Below are positions 1-10,269 of a stretch of 24,997 nucleotides of DNA, piece after piece; the stretch's first letter is position 1, and each line of letters starts with the position of its first letter. A program made the position numbers and the translations under genes. The stretch comes from Trichomonas tenax (lineage: Eukaryota; Parabasalia; Trichomonadida; Trichomonadidae). The notes beneath the pieces were generated by a model, which ran no database searches, was not told where the DNA came from, and worked only from the letters and a program-made list of their open reading frames with translations. Location: contig JALKBU010000780.1 in assembly GCA_023091735.1 (NCBI GenBank), positions 1-24,997 on the forward strand. Direction: 5' to 3'.

Positions 1-135
1 AATAAAAAAATTAAATTATTTTAAAATTAACTTTAAAAATTAGTTGCTCGGATTTGTTGTTTATATATCGTGTTTGGAATACATCCTTTATATATAGAAT
101 GACAAGTAGCCCCCTTACTATACTACTAACCAAAC
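1..135. repeat. Left copy of a repeat that recurs inverted at 24838-24960
   Basis: This segment shares several short blocks, in the same order, with the reverse complement of the right end of the window. TTTAAAATTAACTT lies at 20-33 and its complement at 24929-24942. TATATATAGA lies at 89-98 and its complement at 24880-24889. CCCCC followed by TATACTACT lies at 110-127 and its complement at 24840-24858. The gaps between blocks differ by a few to about 16 nt, so the copies are diverged. The right copy lies just outside a MULE transposase relic, so this may be the terminus of a related mobile element. The AT-rich blocks alone would be weak; the C-run with TATACTACT is the stronger part. Confidence 0.4.
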
Positions 136-457
136 TTATTGGGATTTTGACATCTTTGTTTTGATGTCTCTGTTGCAGTTATTTTTATCTCCAATAATGG
201 AGGAATAGACTGTACTCGTGACAAAAGACAGGAATGTAATGAAAATTCATTTTGTTGTCCATTATCGTTTGTAAAATTAAAAATATAAAATTGTATCCTT
301 CGATATCATCATATCTATTACAGGTTACAGCCGTATAACAACATATCACAATCACTAGCTCAAAATCTGAAAAACAAAAAAAATCACAAAATTAAAAAAT
401 AATAAGGTGAGAGAGGGGAAAAAATTATTATCGTCCTCATTAGGGTGGAAAAGTCCA

Positions 458-475
458 ACGATAGACCTCTATCGT
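458..475. repeat. 8-bp inverted repeat with 2-nt spacer
   Basis: ACGATAGA, then CC, then TCTATCGT. The arms are perfect complements. It is symmetric enough to be a dimeric protein-binding site, but no function can be assigned. Confidence 0.5.
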
Positions 476-1377
476 ACTTCCTCTCTGCATAGAATCAACT
501 TGGCATCGAAGCAAGTATAGCACTGATCAGAGCTCGTCCCGTGTGACAACATATTAAGAATTCAACTTCCTACAATCAACCGATCAAATTTCATTTTCAA
601 ATTCTACAGCATTATTGAAGCATACTCTGATACAATCACTACAATAAACTACGTCAACGTTTTATACCTTCGAAAGACTATAATTCTTTATTGTTGAGAC
701 TGGTCCATCATTCAAAAGGTTCAAAAGGAAGAATAAGATGAATTTATTTATATTCACCATATCTCTGTTAGATCTCACGTTATCTTACAGTCTTGAAACT
801 AAAATATTATCAACTTCAAAAATTTCAATTTATATATTTGGGAATAAATCCCTAATAACTGTACCACGTGTTAATAGGCATAGTTGATTTGTAGAATAAA
901 CTCTGATTTATCGATAAAATATATAAATTATATAGTGATGAATCGTATATAAAGTTTGGTGAACTTAATTCAATGTAATTAAGTAGCTTATGGTATTTCA
1001 TTTAATATCTTAAACAATGGAACATGTATTACGAATAGAAGTTGTATGAAGGAAAAATTTGAATTCATAAGCAACTATATTTCAATCCAAGATGTCCAAT
1101 TATGTATCAAACTGGATAAACTGGATATAAATATAGAATATTCCGTTAAAATGCAGTAGATTTGCGTAAAAGTTTGATTTTTGAGCGATTATATGGGGAT
1201 TCAACAGCTTTATTGATGATATTCTCACATTCTAATCAATGAAATGCTGTAAAAGCTCTTCAAGAGCCGATATTATAAATAAGATCAATTTTCATCCAGA
1301 GCATCTATGTGTGGGAGGAAATGGTATTTCATAATTCATTATGTATAGTAGGAATCGTATTTCAGTGTGCTATAGAT

Positions 1378-1449
1378 GGTTTGAATGCAAATTTATAGGT
1401 ACATGTATTGATTTTGAGTCATTTTCTCGGTTTGGATGCAAATTTATAG
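1378..1449 (+). repeat. 21-bp direct repeat, 51-nt period
   Basis: Two 21-nt copies (1378-1398 and 1429-1449) differ at one position (GGTTTGAATG versus GGTTTGGATG, both then continuing CAAATTTATAG). The 51-nt period is a multiple of three, so in the short open frame here it gives a repeated CKFI peptide. There is no other sign of coding. Confidence 0.6.
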
Positions 1450-1730
1450 TCAAGGAAGCTGTTGAAAATCTTGAAGTAACTCAACATTTCCACTTTTGTG
1501 CGATTTTGCTTAATTTAAACGGTAGTATCCTGATTTCAATCCATTTTATCCGGCTTTCAACTTAGTTGAATAAATTGCATTGAAATGCAGTTCTCTCTAG
1601 TCATTATTTTTGAAATTTTCTAATATGTTAAGAACAATGTATAGTGTTCTGCACAAGCATATATCATGAATGATACTTTTAAACTGAAAATAATATCATT
1701 TTATTTTAGGAATGAAACTAGTGTTGTTTG

Positions 1731-1796
1731 GTATGTCACTTTCTGATATGGAATTGAGAGGAAAAGAACGATTATTGTCGATTAAAAGTGACATAC
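1731..1796. repeat. 12-bp inverted repeat containing initiator-like TCACTTT in both arms
   Basis: GTATGTCACTTT (1731-1742) and its exact reverse complement (1785-1796) are separated by 42 nt. Each arm contains TCACTTT reading inward, resembling the trichomonad initiator. In DNA this AT-rich, one such 12-bp pair in 25 kb could arise by chance. Confidence 0.45.
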
Positions 1797-2379
1797 TTTA
1801 GGCCCCTTTAATACTTTGGGTGAATAACCCAACAATGTATTGAAAAATTTGAGATTTTGAAATCTTTGTAGTATCACATTGCAAACCTAAAATAAATCAA
1901 TTTGCATTATTTATTTTTCAAAAATTTCGATATTTTTCTATTGAAAGATCAAAAAATACTCAAAAATGACTCAAATAATGTGGAAAACATCATGGGCTGG
2001 CAATCAAAGAAGAGAAAATAAAATGGCCGATCAATCCGGTCGGACAATTTCCGATCCATACCTCTCTCATAATGAGGCATTCATAAAATCATTGTAAGCG
2101 AGCGGTTTTCCAAGAAATATAATCACTGTCTGTAAAATTTGGTTTAGAAAAAACTAATATAGTCACTTTTCAAGAAAGCTTTCAATTTTTTGTGATATTT
2201 ACAATTCTGCATGTAAATTAAAATATCTATTTACGCTTTAGCAAAGATAATGTAAGTATTATTAAATAACGAATAAAATACGTTTTTTGTTATATTCATT
2301 TAAAATTTTATTTTAATATGTACTAAAACGAAAGCAAAATTTATGATTGAAAGAAATATACAAAATATTCTAAGAGTTT

Positions 2380-2387
2380 TCACAAAA
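2380..2387 (+). promoter_or_regulatory. Candidate initiator for the cyclase-like gene
   Basis: TCACAAAA, with the putative +1 A at 2382, lies 24 nt before the ATG. It fits the loose trichomonad initiator TCA(+1)Y(T/A) but lacks the T-run seen at the better sites in this window, so it is a weak match. Confidence 0.35.
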
Positions 2388-2405
2388 TTGAAAATTTGTT
2401 TTTAA

Positions 2406-5400
2406 ATGGCGTCTATTGCTCCTTCTGTGTCCGTTTCGACGACGAATACCTCGTTTTCGTCAAACGGTTCGACGAGCGATGAGGCCACACGCTCGAAGAA
2501 GCGCTTAGAGTCGACAATTTTCCCCTTGTTTAGTGAGATGTCAAGATTTGCAAATATTCCAAGGTTCATCCTTCATGTTGAGATGTTTCTCTCATTTATT
2601 CAAGCGGCGATTTCGGCTCTTTGGATCCCATCTAACGTAAGATGGCCAGACGCGCCAAGATTTTTCAAAGGTTTGCAAAGTCTCGTTGATTTTGGTCAAA
2701 CTATCTCTACAGCACTCTCGCATGCAATCGTATCGGCTATAGAGGTCGCTGTTACTTTAATTATACTTGCAATTTACATCATTTGTTATTTATCGTACAA
2801 AAATAAGCGCACATATCAAAAATGGCAGCTTTACACATTGAGGGTTCTCCTCCTTATAGTTTTGCCATTGATGCTTCCAAGTGTTGCTGCATCATCCGCC
2901 TATGCATTCGTTGATTTACTCGCTGATCCAAATCCTCAGAACATAGTTTTCTCCTTTTTGGATATCATCATGCTTTTCGCACTCTGTCTCGTTTTCTATT
3001 TCACAGCAGGCTTCACTGTTAAATCGCCGATTGTCTTGAAGAACAATTTTGGTCAATGGGACCATCTTGTTGCTCCATTCTTCATGTACATCACCATCGC
3101 ATCAACATTTTTGTCAGTATTCGTTGATTCATTCCCAGATTGGATATCAACAATATTGTGCCTTGTTTTGGTTGCTGGATGCTGCTACTGCTTGTATAAG
3201 CTTAATGAATTCCCAATTTATAGATTTGAGTGCACAATTGTTTTCTCAATTTTCTATTTCTTCTCAGCAATCGCTTTTCTCATTGCACTCATTGACACAT
3301 ACATCAAGATCCCATGGTACGCAATCTTATTCATTCCAGTTGTTCTTTCTCCAATTGCCGCAATTTGTTACAACATTTTCTTAAAGAAGCGCTACGAAGA
3401 AATCAAGAACAAACTCATTTACAAGGCAATCAGACTCGGAAATGATATCTCTGATAGCGAGAAAACAGAATACTTTGATACTCTTGTTTTCAAGGATACA
3501 AAGGATGCTATTAGATATCTCCACATTGGCCTTGTTGAGCGTTGCGATCTTTTGCTTGATTTCTCATTCATTAGATACATTGTCACAAACTACGCAGAAA
3601 AAACAATTCTCGAAGCTGTCATCCAAATCGTTTCTTTCTTCCCGAGTGAGCTTCAGCTTCTTACATCACTCCTTGTCAACCTCAGTAACATGAGAGATCC
3701 ATCACTCATTGAGCAGTACTTGCTTTACCAGATCACAAAGATCCACTTAACACGTCAGTCTGCTGTTTCCAATGATGCAAGAAATCACATCGCTGTTCTC
3801 CGTAACAAGGCAACAAAGGTCACCGCAATGGTTCGTTGCTTCTGGTCATCAATCGCAACGGTTGGCTCCAAGGATATCTCTATGGAAACATATCACTACA
3901 TCCACACTGAATCTCTCAACATCGATAGCGCATTCAATGACTCTACGGAGAGATTCCCATCCAACTCTTCTCTTTGCGAAGAATACGCGACATTCCTTGT
4001 CGAAGCACTCGGTAACTATCATCAAGCTCTCCGCTGGAAGTCAATGGCTGCATCTGTTGAAATCGGCCGCAAGATCCAACGTGATCCATGCTTCCAGTCC
4101 ATTGTCAATGTCATCCCAGAGCTCCTCTTCGAGCATTGCGTTGATGTCAATGGACAGTTCATCAAGAAGGGCCCAGATGACAACACATCAACATCAAAGG
4201 CAAACCAGTCTTTCTCTTCTTCCGGCAGCTTCTCCAACTCATCAATGAGTGCAGGTTTCGAGGCAAAGAATGAAGAACTTCTTTCCAACTTCCTTAAGGA
4301 TGGTAGAATCAGACTTGCAATGCAGAGTGCTCTGAGAAAGGGTCACTTGAAGATGATTAAGAGCCTTAAATACTTCATGTACACATCATTGATCACATTC
4401 CTTATTGTCTTCATCATCATCTTCATCATTATCCCATACATCGCTCAATCTTCTCTCGCCAACGTCCTTGCGAACCAGAACTTAGCTTCTGCAACATCTT
4501 CATTCGTTCAGATGACAACAGGCGCTGCCTTCTTGCTTGCTAAGTACGGTTCCAATCTTGCTGATCCAAATACAATTATCTACAATGTCAAGGAGATGGT
4601 TGACAAATACACTTCTCTCTATGATGATCTCCCAGAAGAAGGCATCTTCAAATCGACAGAGCTCTGGACACACAGACAGTCATTGAGTGTCGTCAACTCA
4701 TTAACATCTGTTCTCTCTTCAATCGTTAAGGGTGATGCTGAAGGCCAGATTATTAAAGAATACATCAATGGTTCTGCCCTTCTTTCCGGTTTCGGCAATA
4801 ATGGTCAAATCACATACGTCCCAATGTCAATCAAGGGTGCTCTCAATGGTGTCATCAACAACGTTAAGTTTGGACTCGGTATATCACCAGTTCAAGCGCC
4901 AGAAAACCAGAAGAATGCAACATTTGCATCAATCTTGAAGACAGCCGTCATCAACGGTGTTAACTTACCACCGTTCATGCTCAAGATCTCCAACTTGCTC
5001 ACACAGAGCGGCTTTGACAATGTCAGTGAAGTTCGAACAATCATTTATGTCATGTCATACTTCCTTCCAGTTCTTCTTTTGATCATCTTCGAGTGCTTTG
5101 CTGCTTACGTTATCTACTACTTTGTTTCTGATCTCCACAGGATTTCAGCGACACTCAGAACAGTTAAGCCAGACATTGTCAAGGAGTCCGTCCTTCCAAT
5201 CATCAAGAGCACAGAAGAAAAGCCACTTGATCAGGGCGGTTCCCTCAACATGCACATGAGCGAGTCACTTAAGAGCTTGATTCCATTTGTTGTTGTTCTC
5301 TATGTCATCGCTTCATGCCTTATCATATTGTTCAGCACAAACATCTTCAGCGGTCTTGATTCATTCCAGAAAGTGTTCACTCTGTATTCATACTCTTCTC

Positions 5401-7148
5401 AGAGACACAGCTACATCTTCCACTACATCAACACACTCATTTCTTATGCTATGGGTCAAATCAACCAGTCATTTGCCAAGGAGACTCTTCAGCATGATTT
5501 TGAGGTTGTTGATGCTGCTCACAAGGTCCTTATGTCAGCAGGTATTGGTTATGATGAGGAACTCGATAACCTCCAATTATCTGCTAAATGCAGCAACAAT
5601 ACTAAGTCTGATGAAACGATTTACTCCATGCGCGCTGTCAGCTGCCAGTCCATGGATAAGAAGGTCAACTACATCATCATCTTGATGAGAAACAGACTTT
5701 TTTCAATTACCCCAGCAAACACAATGCTCAACGGTTCTGAAGCATTCACTGAGATCATGTATCTTATGGATGATGGACTTCTTGACCAGCTGAATTCATT
5801 CAATGACAGACTCGCTACTGAAGGTGCACGGCAAGCCAATGCTATGATTTCCAGATGCAGAATCATCATCGCTGTTGGTGTTATCATCGACATTGCTGTT
5901 TTCATTATCCTCTACATGTGCTACATGCACTTGAATGTCATGTTCCAGGGCGTCAAGCAGCTCATTTCCCTTTTGCCTCCAAAAGCTGTCTTGTCAAACA
6001 AAATGCTTCTCGACCTCGCTCTCGGTGAGGATCCACATCAGGATGATGCTGTTATGACATTCGGTGAAACAATGATTTCCACATCTTCTAACGTTATTCT
6101 CTCGCTCACGCCAAACCTCATCATTGAGTCCGCAAACCCAGCTCTTAAGTCCGTCACAGGATATGGTGCCGATGTTATCAGTCATCAGCCATTCACACAG
6201 CTCCTTCCAGATGCTGGCGTTTCCGGAAATGGACCACTCTCTGGCGAAGAACATACAATCTCTGTCTCGACAACACTTGGCGAAAGCGAGACTGTTCTCT
6301 TCTACAAGGACATAGAGAAGATGAGAAATGACCCAACAGTTTCAAGCTTCTCTCATCAGGTCATCTTTATTGGTGAGAGTGGCGAAGGTATTCCAGTCCA
6401 GTGCACAGTTATTGCTGTAAGAAACAATGCTGGGCAGTTGGTCTCAATGATTGTTGAAGCTGCCGACAGAACAAAGATTCTCGAACAGCGCGAGCAGGCA
6501 AGAGCAGCAAAGAGAAGAGCCGCGAAGATGCTCAAGGGTATTCTCCCATTGGATGCCTATAGATCAATCAAGGCAGGAACAGAATCCACTTTCACATCCG
6601 ATTCAGTTGTCGTCTCAATGATTGCCATCGAAGGCATTTCTGAGCTTATCTCTGTAATGCAGCCATCAGCAGTCATGGGTCTTCTCCATGGTGTCTATCA
6701 GAGATTGGACGAATTGCGTGGCAGGTTCACTGCTGTTGATAGACTCACATGCGATGGTAAGTCAGTCTTATGCATCGCTGGTCTTTTCACACACCAGACA
6801 GATCCTGAAGCGCAGGCACTTCAGTCTGTTTCTGTCTGTCTTAAGTTAAGACAAGAAGTCGCATCCCTCAACGAGACTGGTGGTGTTTCATTATGGCTCA
6901 CAACTGCATGCCACGCTGGTGGTCCAGTCATTGGTTCACTCCTTGAGCCAAAGAACCCAACATTCGGCGTTGCTGGTAAGGTTGTCGAAGAAACAATCGC
7001 AATGCTTGATGCAACACCAATTGGAACAACAGTTGTTTGCGATGAAGTCGCTTCTCGTTTGCCAACCGACAAATTCTCGTTCGAGAACCGCACAATTGCT
7101 GGATTCGGCTCAAAGACTGTCACATTGCTTCCAAATGCCAAGATTTAA
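2406..7148 (+). CDS. Giant multi-pass membrane protein with PAS and degenerate class III cyclase-homology domain
   Basis: A 1580-residue protein. Residues 1-35 are Ser/Thr-rich, followed by about eight hydrophobic segments (roughly 57-74, 108-130, 145-168, 182-203, 221-240, 246-264, 276-298, 303-325). A soluble stretch of about 325 residues follows, then single membrane segments near 656-680, 878-905, 959-980 and 1153-1178. A PAS-like region (about 1227-1350) precedes a helical linker ending in ILP (1379-1381), typical of class III cyclases, and a cyclase-homology domain (about 1395-1575). This architecture is common in trichomonad proteins annotated as adenylate/guanylate cyclases. The key residues look lost: the first metal Asp aligns with Ala1407, the second metal site reads DGK (1450-1452), and the transition-state Asn and Arg align with Glu1528 and Ala1532. 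I infer a membrane receptor or scaffold with doubtful cyclase activity. The ATG is preceded by a plausible initiator. TAAA occurs about 20 nt after the stop. Confidence 0.9.
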   Translation: MASIAPSVSVSTTNTSFSSNGSTSDEATRSKKRLESTIFPLFSEMSRFANIPRFILHVEMFLSFIQAAISALWIPSNVRWPDAPRFFKGLQSLVDFGQTISTALSHAIVSAIEVAVTLIILAIYIICYLSYKNKRTYQKWQLYTLRVLLLIVLPLMLPSVAASSAYAFVDLLADPNPQNIVFSFLDIIMLFALCLVFYFTAGFTVKSPIVLKNNFGQWDHLVAPFFMYITIASTFLSVFVDSFPDWISTILCLVLVAGCCYCLYKLNEFPIYRFECTIVFSIFYFFSAIAFLIALIDTYIKIPWYAILFIPVVLSPIAAICYNIFLKKRYEEIKNKLIYKAIRLGNDISDSEKTEYFDTLVFKDTKDAIRYLHIGLVERCDLLLDFSFIRYIVTNYAEKTILEAVIQIVSFFPSELQLLTSLLVNLSNMRDPSLIEQYLLYQITKIHLTRQSAVSNDARNHIAVLRNKATKVTAMVRCFWSSIATVGSKDISMETYHYIHTESLNIDSAFNDSTERFPSNSSLCEEYATFLVEALGNYHQALRWKSMAASVEIGRKIQRDPCFQSIVNVIPELLFEHCVDVNGQFIKKGPDDNTSTSKANQSFSSSGSFSNSSMSAGFEAKNEELLSNFLKDGRIRLAMQSALRKGHLKMIKSLKYFMYTSLITFLIVFIIIFIIIPYIAQSSLANVLANQNLASATSSFVQMTTGAAFLLAKYGSNLADPNTIIYNVKEMVDKYTSLYDDLPEEGIFKSTELWTHRQSLSVVNSLTSVLSSIVKGDAEGQIIKEYINGSALLSGFGNNGQITYVPMSIKGALNGVINNVKFGLGISPVQAPENQKNATFASILKTAVINGVNLPPFMLKISNLLTQSGFDNVSEVRTIIYVMSYFLPVLLLIIFECFAAYVIYYFVSDLHRISATLRTVKPDIVKESVLPIIKSTEEKPLDQGGSLNMHMSESLKSLIPFVVVLYVIASCLIILFSTNIFSGLDSFQKVFTLYSYSSQRHSYIFHYINTLISYAMGQINQSFAKETLQHDFEVVDAAHKVLMSAGIGYDEELDNLQLSAKCSNNTKSDETIYSMRAVSCQSMDKKVNYIIILMRNRLFSITPANTMLNGSEAFTEIMYLMDDGLLDQLNSFNDRLATEGARQANAMISRCRIIIAVGVIIDIAVFIILYMCYMHLNVMFQGVKQLISLLPPKAVLSNKMLLDLALGEDPHQDDAVMTFGETMISTSSNVILSLTPNLIIESANPALKSVTGYGADVISHQPFTQLLPDAGVSGNGPLSGEEHTISVSTTLGESETVLFYKDIEKMRNDPTVSSFSHQVIFIGESGEGIPVQCTVIAVRNNAGQLVSMIVEAADRTKILEQREQARAAKRRAAKMLKGILPLDAYRSIKAGTESTFTSDSVVVSMIAIEGISELISVMQPSAVMGLLHGVYQRLDELRGRFTAVDRLTCDGKSVLCIAGLFTHQTDPEAQALQSVSVCLKLRQEVASLNETGGVSLWLTTACHAGGPVIGSLLEPKNPTFGVAGKVVEETIAMLDATPIGTTVVCDEVASRLPTDKFSFENRTIAGFGSKTVTLLPNAKI

Positions 7149-7438
7149 CTCATTTTTATACATCATTGTAAATTAAACAAATACCATTTATTCTTCTTAT
7201 TAATTCTCATTATTTAATTAGCATTCACAGTCATCATAATCATTTTTAAAAAAATCGCGATATTCCATCATTTTTAAAAAGATTATGCAATCACTTGCCA
7301 ATACTCAAAATACAGTAAAATCGCTTAAAGAGCATAGATTTTGATTTTCTTATTAAGATATATCAATTGCGATGTTATTTTAATATTAATGGCGATTTAT
7401 TTTAGATAAGATAAATATAAATGATATAAAACATACAT

Positions 7439-9439
7439 TTAAATAAAGCCTTTGCTGGCAGCAGTTTGACGAAGTCGTTCCTTCTGAGCTTTCAATATTT
7501 GGAACTGCTCTCTTATATTAATTGATTTCTTCTTCAGTGATAATGCATCTGAATAAACTGAAGAAGCGACAGATCTGTTATCGGAGTCAGGATTATTTTG
7601 AGAATTAATAATGTTATCAACACGGCGTCGAGCTGATATAGGCCTTGCAGAGAACCTGTTCGCAGCCCGCGGTCTATATGGCTCTGACTCCGTCTGTGAT
7701 TCAGAGCTGAAATCGTCGGTCAGCAATCGAACTGAGTCGAGAATTGATGGCATGGAACTTGGATTAGAATCAGTTTCACTAATCATCGCATCACCAGATT
7801 CAGTCTCGGATTCAATCGGAAGCTGAGGAACTTTCTGAGGTGCGATTGAAGGAGTATTCTGTTGCTGCTTGGAAATCTCTTCAATCAGTTGTGACTGTAT
7901 ATCGAGCTGAGACTGATATAACTCTGCAGCGAGTCTTAAACCGTATATCTCGAGCGTCACTTGACGAATCTGTTGCTCCTTTTCAAGCCACTTCTTCTGC
8001 GTTTCATCTGTTGGACGAGTCTTAAGACTCTCTTGGTTATATGCAGCAACGCGCTGAGCACATTTGCGCTGGAACTCGACTGCTGGCATCTTTCTGATTG
8101 CTTCATATTTCTCTTCAATGTTTGCATCTGGCTTTGGGAAGCACTTATTAAGTAAAGATGTTATCTTGTGCTTCTGTATCTCCAAAAGCTGATCGCACGT
8201 TCTTCCGTAGTTAGTAATCAAAGGTACATTAACGGCCTGAGACTGCAGTGTGTGAACCTGATCGCGTAGTTTCTCTATCATCTGTTGATACTCTGCAACG
8301 TGTGCTTTGACGTTGACTGTGTTCTTCTTGATATTTGTTTTGATGTTCTTCGCTTTGTTCGCGTACTGAAGCGTGTTGAAAGTGTCTTCGTACGTCATGT
8401 AGCTTGGTGAGATGCAGGAGAGATATATAGTCTTGCAGTTTCCTCCGAGAGAGTCCATGAGAAGTCTTGTCAACTTCGACTGACGGAATGGAATGTGAGA
8501 AGAACCATTGCACAGCGCTGTGATGCAGTTTCCAAGTGCCAAGAGGGAGCAGTTGATCTTCGCTGTCTCCCTCAGTCTCACTCCTGTGTTAGTTGTGGCG
8601 CGCTCACTGCCAGCGAGATCGATGAGACTTAATTTTCCGACCTTTGACACTGTCGACAAACCCGGAACATCGTCGCAGTTTTCGACAATGATTTGCAATA
8701 TCGCGTGCGATCTCGATGAGTTTGCGTTTGCTTCTGTTGGTGCCTGTGTCCTTTTGGCGTTGCCTATCTGTATCAATTCGAGTACTTCCGCTGTGTTGTT
8801 TGGATAACTGTGACTTAATCCTGTCACGATAATTCCGTTTTGTGGATCATCGACGATCTTTAATTCCTTGGATTTGTCGTTCGGTTGAAGAAGATCTCGA
8901 ATGATTTCGTTGTATATTTCCATGTAAGAGATGCAGATCTTCGCTTTTCTTCCTGTTTGGTTTTGAATTGATTGGAAAATATATTCGACAGATCTCGCCA
9001 TGATTCCCGGGTTTTCTGGGGTTCCGGCCATACTGAATGTCTTTCCTGATCCTGTGGCGCCGTAAGCGAAGACAGTACAGTTATATCCGTCGAGTAAACC
9101 TCCTTCTTCTTGGAAGACTGTATTTTTTACCATATCGAATACATCTTCTTGTGTAGCATCTTCGTCGAAAATTTTATCGAACCCGAAACTTATATCTTTG
9201 GATCTATCTCTTGATGATGAAATAAATGACTGCTTCTGCTGTCTCTCACCCGGGGGATCGAAAACAAGGCATTTTTCGTCAACAACACGAACTAATTGAC
9301 CTGAAGGTCCATTTTTCTCTGCACTGTTTGGTGGACGGACTCTAACAACAACAGTAATCGCTGTGCCACCGCTCTTCGGTGATGATGGCGCTGATTTTTC
9401 TGATTCCTTGACACTCATTGATTCATAAACATCACTCAT
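7439..9439 (-). CDS. Kinesin-8-like motor protein
   Basis: A 666-residue kinesin with an N-terminal motor (about 27-370). The P-loop is GATGSGKT (127-134), switch I is NANSSRSH (238-245), switch II is DLAGSER (274-280), and the neck junction is YANKAKNIK (359-367). The GYNCTVFAYGATG form of the P-loop region and the TYEDTFNTLQYANKAKNIK end of the motor resemble kinesin-8 (Kip3/KIF18/KIF19) more than other classes. Kinesin-8 motors walk to microtubule plus ends and limit their length in spindles and cilia; that role here is inference. Predicted coiled coil follows at about 378-405 and 500-535, then a Ser/Glu-rich region and a basic C-terminus (from about 630). An in-frame stop just upstream supports this ATG. 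TAAA overlaps the stop. It converges on the cyclase-like gene with 290 bp between them. No TCA initiator was seen in the immediate leader. Confidence 0.93.
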   Translation of the reverse strand: MSDVYESMSVKESEKSAPSSPKSGGTAITVVVRVRPPNSAEKNGPSGQLVRVVDEKCLVFDPPGERQQKQSFISSSRDRSKDISFGFDKIFDEDATQEDVFDMVKNTVFQEEGGLLDGYNCTVFAYGATGSGKTFSMAGTPENPGIMARSVEYIFQSIQNQTGRKAKICISYMEIYNEIIRDLLQPNDKSKELKIVDDPQNGIIVTGLSHSYPNNTAEVLELIQIGNAKRTQAPTEANANSSRSHAILQIIVENCDDVPGLSTVSKVGKLSLIDLAGSERATTNTGVRLRETAKINCSLLALGNCITALCNGSSHIPFRQSKLTRLLMDSLGGNCKTIYLSCISPSYMTYEDTFNTLQYANKAKNIKTNIKKNTVNVKAHVAEYQQMIEKLRDQVHTLQSQAVNVPLITNYGRTCDQLLEIQKHKITSLLNKCFPKPDANIEEKYEAIRKMPAVEFQRKCAQRVAAYNQESLKTRPTDETQKKWLEKEQQIRQVTLEIYGLRLAAELYQSQLDIQSQLIEEISKQQQNTPSIAPQKVPQLPIESETESGDAMISETDSNPSSMPSILDSVRLLTDDFSSESQTESEPYRPRAANRFSARPISARRRVDNIINSQNNPDSDNRSVASSVYSDALSLKKKSINIREQFQILKAQKERLRQTAASKGFI

Positions 9440-10269
9440 TTGTTGGAATCTTAAACGTCCACTATTAATTTACTTTTTAAGGAATTTGTTTGATATTTGT
9501 TATCTCTATGATGCCTATATTCATATTTTCAAGTTGTTTTTGAAAAACCTTGAGAAATTCAATTCAAATAAATAATCTTTTTTATTCTTTTTGAGGCTTT
9601 GCATGTATACTATACTCTTTGTGGCTAGATTGTAGAACAATTACCATTTAATTATAAACGAAATTTACAAATAGTATTCTTGAAAAGATGCATTTTGATG
9701 CCATGAATACTATAGAAGCCAAGCCATAGTAATTTGACTCTATTGTGAATCAGAAACGCTTTAGAATTGGACAAATGCAATTAAATACGAAATAAATAAT
9801 GCTGATTGATCAAAACCAAGTTCTGATTTATATGCAGTGACTAAAGTATATAATTAGATCACGCTACAAAAGGATATCTTTGGAAAAAATATCTTTCATT
9901 GTTTGTTGGGATAATAATAGTGACAAAAGTATTTTCTTCAATAGCTGTTGTCATTTGGTAATGAATTTTGTGTGCTTATGCATTTATATTTAATTCTGTG
10001 AATAAACATGATCTTTGAATGCTTTTACAGCGAAATTATATGATTCTTCATCGATTGTATTCATTTGACGCACAATTTTTGCATCCACCATACACGTCAT
10101 GGCTGCGCACAGTATCAAATATGACCAAAAAACAGAGATAGCGAAAAGTTGGGGAGAATTCACTTTTCACTACAAGTGAGTTCACATCTGACATGTGAAG
10201 TGAGGACGTGATTCCATATATAACACAAACTCCTTTAAATAGTTTAAACGAATGTGTTTAGTCCAGTAA
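9440..10269. other. Non-coding stretch upstream of the kinesin gene
   Basis: AT-rich with no convincing gene. A minus-strand open stretch at 9990-10165 would encode about 57 residues with a hydrophobic start, but shows no known family and no promoter motif. A small cluster of TCACTT/AAGTGA elements lies at 10160-10205, including a perfect TTCACAT/ATGTGAA inverted repeat (10181-10199). Confidence 0.5.
10181..10199. repeat. 7-bp inverted repeat inside a TCACTT-rich cluster
   Basis: TTCACAT, 5-nt loop CTGAC, then ATGTGAA. It is flanked by TTCACTTTTCAC on the left and AAGTGAGG on the right, so the same short element occurs several times in both orientations over about 45 bp. This could be a regulatory-factor site cluster; no gene with a clear start follows. 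Confidence 0.4.

Larger units (their letters stand above)
136..2405. other. Long non-coding stretch upstream of the cyclase-like gene
   Basis: No convincing gene is visible. The longest open frame (1341-1565, 74 codons) has no family resemblance and its composition matches the flanks. Small structures are present: an 8-bp inverted repeat with a 2-nt spacer at 458-475, a 20/21 direct repeat at 1378-1398 and 1429-1449, a 12-bp inverted repeat at 1731-1742/1785-1796, and TTGGGT/ACCCAA at 1816-1832. An initiator-like TCACTTTTC at 2163 is followed by no usable start codon. No tRNA or snRNA pattern was recognised. Confidence 0.6.

Noticed and set aside
1341..1565. 74-codon open frame in the upstream region
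   Set aside because: No initiator, no recognisable domain, composition like the flanks; it contains a DNA repeat that explains its peptide repetition.
4022..4288. Minus-strand frames over the cyclase-like gene
   Set aside because: They are shadows of the long plus-strand gene, and none shows a domain or promoter.
9990..10165. Minus-strand open stretch of about 57 codons with a hydrophobic start
   Set aside because: It looks somewhat protein-like but has no family resemblance and no promoter motif, and its length is within chance.
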